Of a DNA stretch of 40,629 bases, positions 7,769-17,945 are shown piece by piece (the first letter of the stretch is position 1; each line of letters starts with the position of its first letter). Position numbers and translations under genes: made by a program. The notes beneath the pieces were generated by a model. It saw only the letters and a list, made by a program, of their open reading frames with translations, ran no database searches and was not told the DNA's origin. The stretch is taken from assembly GCA_020852835.1 (NCBI GenBank), contig JADZAC010000018.1, forward strand, positions 1 to 40,629, read 5' to 3'. This DNA is from Flavobacteriales bacterium (GTDB lineage Bacteria; Bacteroidota; Bacteroidia; Flavobacteriales_F; PHOS-HE28).

Positions 7769-9496
<1,728 letters not shown>

Positions 9497-9599
9497 GCCC
9501 TCCGGGCCCGTCTTGGTTGAGCCCACCGCCGGACTCCCGGCCGCCCTTCGCACATCCGGCAGCCCGCGAAAAACCCGGGCCCGGCAGCGGCGCTCGGGC

Positions 9600-9607
9600 T
9601 ATCTTCG
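9600..9607 (+). promoter_or_regulatory. Candidate -7 element for yidC
   Basis: TATCTTCG, 39 nt before the ATG at 9647. Confidence 0.4.
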
Positions 9608-9646
9608 CCCCCTTTCCCACCCCATCCTGCGCTTGTGCACAACAGC

Positions 9647-11530
9647 ATGGACCGTAATTCGATCATCGGCATCCTCCTCATCGTAGCCATCCTCTTCGGC
9701 TACCAGTACCTCACCATGCCCAGCGCCGAGGAGCGCGCGCGCATGCAGCAGGAACAGGACAGCATTGCCCAAGTAGCCATCCAGGAGCAGGCCCGCAAGG
9801 CCGACGCCGCACTGGCCGAACAGCAGCAACAGCTCGCCGCCGCCACACTCCCCGACGCGGCCGATACCACCGGCAAGGACAGCCTGAACACGGACAGCGT
9901 GCGCAACGCCCGCCTGCATGGCCGCATGGGCATCTTCGCCCAGGCGGCCCATGGCACCAACGAGGTGGTGGTGATCGAGAACGAACACCTCCAAGTGGCC
10001 ATCAACACCTTTGGCGCACGGCCCAACGTGATCCGCCTCAAGGACTACAAAACCTACCACGGAGGCAAACCCCTGCTGCTGGCCGTGCCCGACACGGGCG
10101 TGTACGAGTACAACTTCTTCTTGGGCAACCTGCGGTTGAGCACCCAGGACATGAACTTCACCGCTGAAAAGCTCGGCACCACCGGGGTACGGCTCAAGGC
10201 GGCCACCACCGACCCCGCGAAATACCTCCAGATCACCTACCAACTGGACAGCGCCAGCTGGTTGATGAACGTGAACACCGAACTGGTGGGCCTGCCCGAA
10301 GTGGACCCGCGCAACGTGATGTTCCACTGGAACCTCACCGGCTTCCACAATGAAAAGCACCGGCCCACCGAGCTCCAGTACAGCGGGGTGTACTACAAAT
10401 ACCTCAACGACGACCGCAACTACCTGAGCGAGACCAAGGACGACGCACTGAAGCTCGAGGCCCGCACCAACTGGGTGGCCTTCAAGCAGGACTTCTTCAC
10501 CGTGGCCATGGTGAACCCCGACGGCTTCTCCAGCAGCGGATCGGAGATCGCCATCACCACCCTGCCGGACGACACGCTGTTCTCCAAGCGCTACGAGGCC
10601 AAGCTCTTCTTCGCCCAACCGCCCAGCGAACGCGCCAACCTGGCCATGAAGCTCTACCTGGGGCCCAACCAGTACAACACGCTGCGCCAAACCGGCATCC
10701 CCGAGTTCAGCCGCATCATCGACCTGGGCTGGGGCATCTTCGGCTGGATGAACCGCTTTTTGGTGATCCCCATCTTCAACTTCCTCAGCCAGTTCAACCT
10801 CAGCTACGGCATCATCATCCTGGTACTCACCGTGGCCATCAAGCTGCTGCTGCTGCCCATCGCCTTCAAGAACCAGAAGAGCAGCCTGCGCATGCGCGCC
10901 CTCAAGCCCGAGATCGAAACGATCAATGCCAAGTACGGCAAGGACGACCTGATGAAGAAGCAGCAGGCCACCATGGACCTCTACCGCAAGGCCGGCGTGA
11001 GCCCCGTGGCGGGCTGCGTGCCCATGCTGCTGCAGCTGCCCGTGCTCTACGCCATGTTCCGCTTCTTCCCCAGCAGCATCGAACTGCGCCAGCAATCCTT
11101 CCTCTGGGCCGACGATCTGAGCAGCTACGACAGCATCCTGCAACTGCCCTTCAGCATTCCCGCCTACGGAAGCCACGTCAGCCTGTTCACCTTGCTCATG
11201 GCCGCCAGCACCATCATCTACACCTTGGTCAACAGCAAGCAGATGCCCCAGCAGCAGGGCATGCCGAACATGAAGCTGATGATGTACCTCTTCCCGGTGA
11301 TGATGCTGTTCTTCATGAACTCGCTGCCCTCGGGCCTGAGCTATTACTACCTGCTGGCCAACGTGATCAGCATCCTGCAGATGACCGTGATCAGCCGTTG
11401 GTTCATCGATGAGGAAAAGGTGCGGGCCCAACTGCTGGCCAACATGCAGAAGCCGCGCAAAAAGAGCAAATGGCAGCTGCGCATGGAAGAGATCCAACGC
11501 CAGCAGCAGCAAGCCCGCAAACGCCGCTAA
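9647..11530 (+). CDS. yidC: Membrane protein insertase YidC
   Basis: 627 residues from the ATG at 9647 (a GTG four codons earlier is less likely). YidC inserts and folds inner-membrane proteins alone or with Sec. Seen: an N-terminal membrane anchor (IIGILLIVAILFGYQYL), a Gln/Ala-rich linker, a ~280-residue periplasmic beta-domain of the Gram-negative type, then the conserved five-helix core starting near residue 355 with IPIFNFLSQFNLSYGIIILV, the cytoplasmic loop FKNQKSSLRMRALKPEI and LMMYLFPVMMLFFMNSLPSG. The C-terminus is rich in Lys/Arg/Gln, as expected for ribosome contact. The stop codon TAA doubles as the start of a promoter-like box for the next gene. Confidence 0.97.
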   Translation: MDRNSIIGILLIVAILFGYQYLTMPSAEERARMQQEQDSIAQVAIQEQARKADAALAEQQQQLAAATLPDAADTTGKDSLNTDSVRNARLHGRMGIFAQAAHGTNEVVVIENEHLQVAINTFGARPNVIRLKDYKTYHGGKPLLLAVPDTGVYEYNFFLGNLRLSTQDMNFTAEKLGTTGVRLKAATTDPAKYLQITYQLDSASWLMNVNTELVGLPEVDPRNVMFHWNLTGFHNEKHRPTELQYSGVYYKYLNDDRNYLSETKDDALKLEARTNWVAFKQDFFTVAMVNPDGFSSSGSEIAITTLPDDTLFSKRYEAKLFFAQPPSERANLAMKLYLGPNQYNTLRQTGIPEFSRIIDLGWGIFGWMNRFLVIPIFNFLSQFNLSYGIIILVLTVAIKLLLLPIAFKNQKSSLRMRALKPEIETINAKYGKDDLMKKQQATMDLYRKAGVSPVAGCVPMLLQLPVLYAMFRFFPSSIELRQQSFLWADDLSSYDSILQLPFSIPAYGSHVSLFTLLMAASTIIYTLVNSKQMPQQQGMPNMKLMMYLFPVMMLFFMNSLPSGLSYYYLLANVISILQMTVISRWFIDEEKVRAQLLANMQKPRKKSKWQLRMEEIQRQQQQARKRR

Positions 11531-11535
11531 CTTGC
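11528..11535 (+). promoter_or_regulatory. Candidate -7 element for the EI24-family gene, overlapping the yidC stop
   Basis: TAACTTGC; its first three bases are the TAA stop of yidC. 33 nt before the ATG at 11569. A perfect palindrome GCACCGG-C-CCGGTGC follows at 11534-11548. Confidence 0.35.
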
Positions 11536-11568
11536 ACCGGCCCGGTGCGGCCCCACCGGCGTTGGCAC

Positions 11569-12354
11569 ATGCAGGACCTCACGCGCGGCTTCCACGGCTT
11601 TTTCTCCGCCTTCGGGTTCATGCTGCGCCACCGCATGGCCTGGATGTTCGCCGCCCCCGTACTGCTGTGGGCACTGTTCGCCTTGGGCTTGTTCCAAGCG
11701 GGCACGGCCATCTCCGGCACCGTGGAGAACTGGGCCGCCCAGTACTTGGACCTGCCCGTGCCCGCCACGGAGCGCACCGGCTTGGCGGGCCTCTGGGACC
11801 AGGCCAAGGCCTTCCTGAACGGGGCCCGCGAGGTGGTGGTGTGGATCGCATTGAAACTGGCCATCATTGCCCTGGTGGCCCTGGTGGGCAAATACGTGGT
11901 GCTCATCCTGCTCTCGCCGCTGCTGGCCTATGCCAGCGAACGTGCCGAAGAGATCCTCACCGGCAGCGGCACCCCGTTCAATGTGGCCCGCTGGCTGAAG
12001 GAAGTGGGGCGCGGTATCCTGATGGCCCTGCGCAATGGCGCCCTGGAGACGACGATCAACGTGGCGGCCTGGGTCATCACCCTGTTCGTGCCGCTGCTGG
12101 CGCCCATCACAGCGATCTTCCTTTGGTTGGTTTCCTGCTGGTTCTACGGCTTCTCGATGTTCGACTACATCCACGAACGGCAACGTCTGGGCATCGGTGC
12201 CAGCGTGCGCTCCGCGCGCAGCAGGCAAAGCATGGTACTGGCCAATGGCTTGGCGTTCAACCTGCTGATGAAGGTGCCTGTGGCAGGCCTGATCATGGCA
12301 CCCCTGCTGGGCAGCGTCGGGGCCGTGCTGGCGGCCGCACCGCCACGCCGTTGA
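11569..12354 (+). CDS. EI24/CysZ-like integral membrane protein
   Basis: 261 residues, starting at ATG 11569 (MQDLTRGFHGFFSAFGFMLRH). The pattern is that of the EI24 domain family (bacterial CysZ, a sulfate permease, and its relatives): an amphipathic N-terminal segment, a first membrane span at ~25-45 (WMFAAPVLLWALFALGLF), a long span near 85-115 (IALKLAIIALVALVGKYVVLILLSPLLAYASE), two more around 155-195 (INVAAWVITLFVPLLAPITAIFLWLVSCW), then FYGFSMFDYIHERQRLG, a conserved feature of the family, and a final hydrophobic pair. No cysteine-biosynthesis gene lies nearby, so sulfate transport is not supported by context. It follows yidC closely and is followed by a small exported protein. Confidence 0.75.
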   Translation: MQDLTRGFHGFFSAFGFMLRHRMAWMFAAPVLLWALFALGLFQAGTAISGTVENWAAQYLDLPVPATERTGLAGLWDQAKAFLNGAREVVVWIALKLAIIALVALVGKYVVLILLSPLLAYASERAEEILTGSGTPFNVARWLKEVGRGILMALRNGALETTINVAAWVITLFVPLLAPITAIFLWLVSCWFYGFSMFDYIHERQRLGIGASVRSARSRQSMVLANGLAFNLLMKVPVAGLIMAPLLGSVGAVLAAAPPRR

Positions 12355-12385
12355 ACTTTGGGCCGGTCCGTTGCGTTGCAACGCC

Positions 12386-12751
12386 ATGCGCCCCTGGTTG
12401 CTGTTCACTCTGCTGCTCCCCGCCCTGCCGCTAACGGCCCAACAAAACGGGCCGTTGCCCGCAGGCAAAACCGCGGGCCAACGCATCCAGCTCATCGGCT
12501 CGGTTACGGACCAACTGACCGGCAAGCCCGTGTATGATTGCCTGGTGGGCTATTACAACGCGGACGGCAAACGCTTGATGGTGACCCCGGTGAACAGCGA
12601 TGGCCAATACGCCCTGTTCATCCCGGACCGGTTGCCGTTCGAGCTCCGGGTGGAACAGGAGAACGGCTACCTCGACCTGCACCGGCAGGTCATGGCGCTG
12701 CCTGAGGGAGATCCGCAACCCCGGATCGACTTGCACCTTCAACCCCGATAG
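12386..12751 (+). CDS. Small exported protein with carboxypeptidase-regulatory-like fold, function unknown
   Basis: 121 residues from ATG 12386; a signal peptide (WLLFTLLLPALPLTAQ) precedes a single beta-sandwich-like domain with IQLIGSVTDQLTGKPVYDCLVGYYNADGK and a GQYALFIPDRLPFELRVEQENGY segment, resembling the regulatory-like domains of carboxypeptidase D that are common in Bacteroidota exported proteins. Nothing catalytic is visible. It starts 31 bp after the EI24-like gene and probably shares its transcript; a strong hairpin terminator follows. I do not recognise a named family. Confidence 0.7.
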   Translation: MRPWLLFTLLLPALPLTAQQNGPLPAGKTAGQRIQLIGSVTDQLTGKPVYDCLVGYYNADGKRLMVTPVNSDGQYALFIPDRLPFELRVEQENGYLDLHRQVMALPEGDPQPRIDLHLQPR

Positions 12752-12767
12752 GCAGGCCCGGGAAAAC

Positions 12768-12798
12768 AGGCAGGCCGCCCTTGCGGGGCGGCCTGCCT
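12768..12798. terminator. Strong bidirectional terminator hairpin
   Basis: Perfect 13-bp stem (AGGCAGGCCGCCC / GGGCGGCCTGCCT) with a 5-nt loop between two convergent genes. The minus-strand transcript continues with GTTTTCC. Confidence 0.85.
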
Positions 12799-12818
12799 GA
12801 CGTTCCATGAGGGGCCGA

Positions 12819-15056
12819 TCAGGCCTTCTTCGCGGGCTTCTTCGGCGCAGGCACCTCGGCGGGTGCGGCCTCCACGGGAGCGGGTGCCATCACCTTGGGC
12901 GTGGTCACCAGGGTCATCTCGTCCACCAGGTGTTTGGCACCGGCAAACTTGTCGATCACCCACAGCACATAGCGGATGTCCACGCTGATGGTACGCTGCA
13001 GCTCGGGCTCGTACGAGATGTCGCCGCTCATGGCCTCCCAGTTGCCATCGAACGCAATACCGATCAGCTCCCCGTTGCCGTTGATCACCGGGCTGCCGCT
13101 GTTGCCGCCGGTAATGTCGTTCTCGCTGATGAAGCACACCGGCAAGCTGCCGTCCGCATTGGCATAGCGGCCGAAATCCCTGGCCAGCAGCAGCGCCTTC
13201 TCGCGGGCCGGCACGGTGAACTCGTCGCTGGTGGGGTCCTCTTTTTGCAGGATGCCCTGTTCGGTGGTGCGGAAGTCGTAGTGCACGGCATCCGCAGGGT
13301 AGTAGTCGTTCACCTTGCCGTAGGTCAGGCGCAGCGTGCTGTTGGCGTTGGGATACCACATTTTGCCGGGATCCATTTCACGCATGGCCGCCACCATCAG
13401 GCGGTAACCCCGGTTGATCTTCGTTTGTGCCTGATCAATGGCGGGCCCCAGCACGTTGCGGTACTGGTTCAGGCAGCTCTGCGTGGCCTGCATGGCCAAG
13501 TCTTTCTGCAGCACCTTCAGCGTGGGCTTCGCCAAGAAGGCCATCAGGCGCGTGCTGTCCGTGATCACGCTCGTCTTGAACATGGCTTCTGTCCAAGCAT
13601 GGAAATCCCCTTTGTACTTCTTGGTCACCGTAGCGATCACATCAGGTTGTTGGGCGGGGTCCACATCGCGGAAGATCATGCTGAACATGGCGGCGGTGAC
13701 CTCCTTGTCCGTGGCCGGGTCGTAGTCCTTCCAGAATTCGCGTGCGCTCTTGCGGGCCATGTCGGCCATGGCCGTCACGCGCGCGGTTTCCTTGGGGTCC
13801 TTTTCCAGCTGGCGCATCAGCCCGTACAGCCGGAAGCCGAACACCACGGCCTCGCTGCCGAAGGCGGCTTCCTGCAGGTAGGTGGAGGCCTTTTCATACT
13901 TGGCGCGCTCGGCATAGCCTTGGTCCAGGTCCTGTTCCAGTTCGCCATACTTCTTCTGGCGGGCGGGATCCGCGTTCACCCAGGCCATGAGGGTTTCTTC
14001 CTGCTGCTGTTTGCGCTCTTGCACGTGTTGGCGCTTGAGGCCCTTCTGCTGGCCGATGAAGTACTTCCAGTAGTTGGCCACCTGCGCGTCCTTGGCGGCG
14101 TATTTCAGGCGCACGGCATTGTCCGCGTCCATGTGTTTCTTGTAGATGTCGAGCTTCTCGCCGCGGATCTTCACGCGGGCGGGCTGCTCGATGTCCAGTG
14201 CCAGTTTCACCCCGTCGCTGTTGAGGAAGCGGTCGGTGCTGCCGGGGAAGCCCATGATCATGCTGAAGTCACCGTCCTTCACGCCATCGAGGCTTACGGG
14301 GAAATGCCACTTGGGCTTGAAGGGGACATTGGCCTCGGCGTATTCGGCAGGTTCGCCGTCCGGGCCGGTGTAGATGCGGAACATGCTGAAATCGCCGGTG
14401 TGGCGCGGCCACTGCCAGTTGTCCGTGTCACCGCCGAATTTGCCGATGGCATTGGGCGGGGTGCCCACCAGGCGCACATCGGGGTAGGTTTTGTACACGA
14501 AAAGGTAGAACTCGTTGCCTTCGAACATCACCTTGAAGTCGGCCTCGATGTACGGCTTGCCCTCGGTGGCCTTGCCTTCCAGGGCGGCCGCCATCACTTG
14601 GATCACCGAGTCGCGCTGGGCTTCGCTCATGCCGTCGTTCATGGCCGAGAGCACCGTGTCCGAAACGTCGGTGATGTATTGCAGGAAGCTCACGCCGAAT
14701 CCGGCAGGTTTCTCCTGGTCGCGGGTCATGGCCCAGAAACCGTTGGTGAGGATGTCATTCTCCACCGTGCTCAGGCTCTGGATGGCATCGTAGCCGCAGT
14801 GGTGGTTGGTAAGCATGAGGCCATCGGCGCTCACCACCTCACCGCTGCAGAAGCCGCCCCCGAGGCGGGCCACCGCATCCTTGATGCTGGCCTTGTTGAG
14901 GTTGTAGATATCATCGGCAGTGAGCTTGAAGCCCAACGCGCGCATCTGCGCCTCGTTCACCTGCTTCAATTTGTTCAGCAACCACATGCCTTCGCCGGCA
15001 AAGGCACTGCCTGCGGCAAAAACGGCCACCAGGGCCAATAAACGGACCTTCTTCAT
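12819..15056 (-). CDS. S46 family dipeptidyl-peptidase, DPP7-like
   Basis: 745 residues. A signal peptide (RLLALVAVFAAGSAFA) sends it to the periplasm, where S46 enzymes release dipeptides from peptide N-termini for amino-acid use. The catalytic triad is visible: His in TNHHCGYD (~85-86), Asp in WPRHTGDF (~222) and Ser653 in GGNSGSPVING. The N-terminus GEGMWLLNKL is the family start after signal cleavage. At +18 from the catalytic Ser, where DPP11 has the Arg that selects acidic P1 residues, this protein has Gly671 (AFDGNWE), as in DPP7, so hydrophobic P1 preference is inferred. The C-terminus carries an unusual Ala/Pro/Lys-rich tail (APVEAAPAEVPAPKKPAKKA) that replaces any T9SS domain. Confidence 0.93.
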   Translation of the reverse strand: MKKVRLLALVAVFAAGSAFAGEGMWLLNKLKQVNEAQMRALGFKLTADDIYNLNKASIKDAVARLGGGFCSGEVVSADGLMLTNHHCGYDAIQSLSTVENDILTNGFWAMTRDQEKPAGFGVSFLQYITDVSDTVLSAMNDGMSEAQRDSVIQVMAAALEGKATEGKPYIEADFKVMFEGNEFYLFVYKTYPDVRLVGTPPNAIGKFGGDTDNWQWPRHTGDFSMFRIYTGPDGEPAEYAEANVPFKPKWHFPVSLDGVKDGDFSMIMGFPGSTDRFLNSDGVKLALDIEQPARVKIRGEKLDIYKKHMDADNAVRLKYAAKDAQVANYWKYFIGQQKGLKRQHVQERKQQQEETLMAWVNADPARQKKYGELEQDLDQGYAERAKYEKASTYLQEAAFGSEAVVFGFRLYGLMRQLEKDPKETARVTAMADMARKSAREFWKDYDPATDKEVTAAMFSMIFRDVDPAQQPDVIATVTKKYKGDFHAWTEAMFKTSVITDSTRLMAFLAKPTLKVLQKDLAMQATQSCLNQYRNVLGPAIDQAQTKINRGYRLMVAAMREMDPGKMWYPNANSTLRLTYGKVNDYYPADAVHYDFRTTEQGILQKEDPTSDEFTVPAREKALLLARDFGRYANADGSLPVCFISENDITGGNSGSPVINGNGELIGIAFDGNWEAMSGDISYEPELQRTISVDIRYVLWVIDKFAGAKHLVDEMTLVTTPKVMAPAPVEAAPAEVPAPKKPAKKA

Positions 15057-15120
15057 TTCTCGATCGTTCAGGGGTGTAGGGGAATGGAGTTCAGTGGGCC
15101 GGATGGCCCCCGGGAGGCCG

Positions 15121-15128
15121 CGAATTTA
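15121..15128 (-). promoter_or_regulatory. Candidate -7 element for the S46 peptidase gene
   Basis: TAAATTCG on the minus strand, 64 nt upstream of the ATG at 15056. Confidence 0.4.
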
Positions 15129-15202
15129 ACCCAATACTGTACCGGGCACCTTCGGATGGTGCGCTGAATAGGGATGAACGGTTCAGCACATGGCCCGCCG
15201 GT

Positions 15203-15790
15203 TCAGCGGCCGTCGGCCACCGGTGTCCACGCTACCGGGGCCAGGAGTTCTTCCACGCGCACGGCCAGGTCCTTGAACGCTTTGGGTGCGCCCACCCGGC
15301 CGAGCACCTGCTTGTCATGCGCGCCGGTGCGCAGGCGGATGATCACGCTGGGCAAATCGGTCACGGGTTGGTCGTACACGTCCTGCAGGTCGTAGAAGCC
15401 CATGCCCTCCACCTCGTTCTTCAATGCATCCATGGTGGCCGCATCCACCTGGGCGGTGAATCGCCCTTCGCGCGGCGCGAAGCGGCGGCCCTCATACGTG
15501 GCCCTGCCCTGCTGATCGATCACCAGCCGGTAGGCCGGGCAGGTGCCGTAGCAGGCCGTGCGCTCCATGGCAAAGAACACGCTGTCGCCGCCCAGCTTGG
15601 GCATGGCTGCCGCAACCTGGTCCGGTTCCGGCTCCTGGGCAGCTGCTGGCGGAGCTGGGGCATTGGTGTGGCCGGCAGCCGATGGGGCCGTGGAGGCCGG
15701 GGCTTGGGCATCGGACAATTCCTGTTTCCCCTTGCATCCGGCTACGGTGGCCAGGAGCACGGTGGCGATCAATAGACTGGGCAGCTGCAT
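15203..15790 (-). CDS. DUF6438-domain lipoprotein
   Basis: 195 residues from the ATG at 15790, chosen because it gives a clean lipoprotein signal: MQLPSLLIATVLLATVAGC with Cys19 after a VAG lipobox. A Pro/Ala/Ser-rich spacer (~25-70) follows. Then comes a ~110-residue domain with MERTACYGTCPAYRLVIDQQG, the hallmark of the DUF6438 family, in which a CYGxCP motif precedes a beta-strand pair; function is unknown. The protein should sit on a periplasm-facing or surface membrane. A promoter-like box ends only 5 nt before the ATG. Its start and that of purB lie 138 bp apart on opposite strands. Confidence 0.8.
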   Translation of the reverse strand: MQLPSLLIATVLLATVAGCKGKQELSDAQAPASTAPSAAGHTNAPAPPAAAQEPEPDQVAAAMPKLGGDSVFFAMERTACYGTCPAYRLVIDQQGRATYEGRRFAPREGRFTAQVDAATMDALKNEVEGMGFYDLQDVYDQPVTDLPSVIIRLRTGAHDKQVLGRVGAPKAFKDLAVRVEELLAPVAWTPVADGR

Positions 15791-15795
15791 GGAGG

Positions 15796-15803
15796 CGAAG
15801 TTA
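15796..15803 (-). promoter_or_regulatory. Candidate -7 element, near-leaderless, for the DUF6438 lipoprotein
   Basis: TAACTTCG on the minus strand, ending 5 nt before the ATG at 15790. Confidence 0.5.
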
Positions 15804-15914
15804 GACCGGCGTTTCAAAAGGCGAAGATCATGCCGAACTGCTCCTGCATGCCCGTTGCAGGCCATGGCACCACTTTTGCCCGGCGTTCTTCATGGGGCGC
15901 CCTTGGGCATGGCC

Positions 15915-15922
15915 TACTTTTG
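15915..15922 (+). promoter_or_regulatory. -7 element, near-leaderless, for purB
   Basis: TACTTTTG, an exact match to TAnnTTTG, ending 6 nt before the ATG at 15929. No Shine-Dalgarno sequence fits in between. Confidence 0.6.
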
Positions 15923-15928
15923 CGGCCC

Positions 15929-17287
15929 ATGGAACTTCGCCCACTCACCGCCATTTCTCCCATCGACGGGCGCTACCGGGTGCGTACCGCCCCGTTGGCC
16001 GCTTGGTTTTGCGAACTGGCCCTGATCCGGTACCGCCTCACGGTGGAACTGCATTGGTTCCGCTTTTTGGCGGAGCTGCCCTTGCCCGAACTGAAAGGAA
16101 CCACCACCACGGCGCTCCACGCCCTGGCCGAACGCATTGGCACCTTCACCGAGGAGGACGCCCAGGCAGTGAAAGCCATTGAACGTACCACCAACCACGA
16201 CGTGAAGGCCGTGGAATACTGGCTGAAAGCGCGGCTGGATGAACTGGGCTTCGGCGCTGCCAAGGAATTCGTGCATTTCGGCCTCACCTCACAGGATGTC
16301 AACAACACTGCGTTGCCGCTGCTGCTGAAGGATTTCACTGCGGTGCACTACCTGCCTGCGGTCACCGCCCTGCGCAACCGCATCCATGGGCTGGCACTGG
16401 AGTGGGCCCACGTGCCCATGTTGGCCCGCACCCATGGCCAGCCCGCCTCGCCGACTCGTTTGGGCAAGGAGCTGGAAGTCTTCACCGAGCGGTTGGATGC
16501 ACAACTGGAATTGTTGCGCCAGGTGCCCTTCACCTGCAAGTTCGGCGGCGCCACCGGCAACTTCAATGCCCACTTGGCTGCTTACCCCGAACTGGACTGG
16601 GTGGCGATGGCAGACCGCTTCACTTCCGAAAAGCTGGGCCTGAAACGCCAGCGCTTCACCACGCAGATCGAACACTACGATTCGATGGCCGCGCTGTTTG
16701 ACGCCATGCGCCGCATCAACACCATCTTGATCGACCTGTGCCGCGACATATGGACCTACATCAGCATGGATTGGTTCCGCCAGCGCGTAAAGGCCGGCGA
16801 AGTGGGCTCCTCGGCCATGCCCCACAAGGTGAACCCCATCGACTTCGAAAATGCCGAAGGCAACCTGGGCTTGGCCAATGCGCTCTTCGGGCACCTGAGC
16901 GAGAAACTGCCGGTGAGCCGCTTGCAGCGCGACCTCACCGACAGCACCGTAACGCGCAACATCGGCGTGCCCATGGCGCACACGGCCATCGCCATCGGCG
17001 CCATCTTGCAGGGCTTGGACAAATTGCTGTTGAACGAGGCCGCCATTGCCCGCGACCTGGATGCCCAGTGGGCCGTGGTGGCGGAAGGGATCCAAACGAT
17101 CCTGCGGCGGGAAGGCTACCCGGAACCCTATGAGCTGTTGAAGTCGCTTACTCGCGGCAAGGAAAAGGTGGGTAAAGAGGACATTGCCGCATTCATCGAT
17201 GCGCTCCAAGTGGAAGAGCGGGTGAAGGCACGCTTGCGCACCCTTACCCCCGCCAACTACGTGGGCGTGGACCTGTTGGCCGGATAG
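15929..17287 (+). CDS. purB: Adenylosuccinate lyase
   Basis: 452 residues from ATG 15929 (MELRPLTAISPIDGRYR), which is the conserved family start; a longer frame upstream is not needed. PurB acts twice in purine synthesis, cleaving SAICAR to AICAR and adenylosuccinate to AMP, both with fumarate release. Seen: TNHDVKAVEYW and FGLTSQDVNNTA near the active site, ARTHGQPASPTRLGKE, and the fumarase/lyase signature GSSAMPHKVNPIDFENAEGN around residue 290-310 containing the catalytic Ser loop. Length fits the ~450-residue E. coli-like subgroup. It is monocistronic: the next gene runs the other way. Confidence 0.98.
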   Translation: MELRPLTAISPIDGRYRVRTAPLAAWFCELALIRYRLTVELHWFRFLAELPLPELKGTTTTALHALAERIGTFTEEDAQAVKAIERTTNHDVKAVEYWLKARLDELGFGAAKEFVHFGLTSQDVNNTALPLLLKDFTAVHYLPAVTALRNRIHGLALEWAHVPMLARTHGQPASPTRLGKELEVFTERLDAQLELLRQVPFTCKFGGATGNFNAHLAAYPELDWVAMADRFTSEKLGLKRQRFTTQIEHYDSMAALFDAMRRINTILIDLCRDIWTYISMDWFRQRVKAGEVGSSAMPHKVNPIDFENAEGNLGLANALFGHLSEKLPVSRLQRDLTDSTVTRNIGVPMAHTAIAIGAILQGLDKLLLNEAAIARDLDAQWAVVAEGIQTILRREGYPEPYELLKSLTRGKEKVGKEDIAAFIDALQVEERVKARLRTLTPANYVGVDLLAG

Positions 17288-17367
17288 CCCTTGCTGCCGC
17301 CGGTCACCAGCTCCGCAGCGGGCGGCCTCCCTCTGGTGCAACTCGGCAAGCCGGCAATGGCGCGGGC

Positions 17368-17844
17368 CTACATGGCGGCCAACAGCATACGCTGATAGGC
17401 GACCAGGTCGGTATTGGGCACCTCGCCCAGGTCCAACTGGTGCATCATGGTGATCACTTGGCCGCGGTGGTAACTGGCGTGGTTGTAACAATGCAGCAGC
17501 AATTGCCATCGCGGTTGCGTGAACGGCCGGCCCTTCATGTCGGTATAGGCCACGGCTTCCTGCAGCCGGCCCTCATCGAGCAACAGCACCTTGTCGCGCA
17601 ACGCCGCGCTCAGGTGCATCAAGCTGCCGATGCGCGGCTCCAGCACCATGGGCGCCAGTTCAAAGATCCGCGAATACCAAACATTGCCCGAATCACGGAT
17701 GTGCAGGAGCGACTTGCGCAAGGAAGGAAAGCTGCTCTTTACATGGCGGTCAAGCGTGGCCTCCGGTTCGCGCTGAAGCCGTTCCACAACGCGCGTATTG
17801 GCCCATAAGTCGTATGCCGCAAACTGATGGATCAGGTGTTTCAT
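17368..17844 (-). CDS. DinB-family protein
   Basis: 158 residues from ATG 17844. A four-helix-bundle protein of the DinB/YfiT type with the family metal triad visible: His48 (LLHIRDSGNVWYSRIF), then His122 and His126 in NHASYHRGQ. Members include metal-dependent thiol transferases and many proteins without known function, often induced by damage or stress. Nothing in the context points to a substrate. It is convergent with purB (80-bp gap) and divergent from the 17946 gene. An upstream promoter-like box is weak (TATTTTCA about 25 nt from the ATG). Confidence 0.85.
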   Translation of the reverse strand: MKHLIHQFAAYDLWANTRVVERLQREPEATLDRHVKSSFPSLRKSLLHIRDSGNVWYSRIFELAPMVLEPRIGSLMHLSAALRDKVLLLDEGRLQEAVAYTDMKGRPFTQPRWQLLLHCYNHASYHRGQVITMMHQLDLGEVPNTDLVAYQRMLLAAM

Positions 17845-17915
17845 GGCTGTTGAGGGTGGATAACGGTGTTGAAAATAAGCATGAACTCCTTGGGAGCATG
17901 CCTTGCGGCATCGGG

Positions 17916-17923
17916 TACTTTTC
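17916..17923 (+). promoter_or_regulatory. Candidate -7 element for the 17946 gene
   Basis: TACTTTTC (followed by GCC), 22 nt before the ATG at 17946. Confidence 0.4.
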
Positions 17924-17945
17924 GCCTCCGAAAACGGATTCGGCC

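Noticed and set aside
12807-15041. 744-residue open frame on the plus strand antisense to the S46 peptidase gene
   Set aside because: It is His/Val/Leu-rich with no recognisable domain and mirrors the strong third-position GC bias of the real gene; the S46 protein on the minus strand has a full catalytic triad.
17288-17367. purB terminator from GCCGCC/GGCGGC arms
   Set aside because: Only 6 bp with a 19-nt loop and no U-tract; too weak to call.
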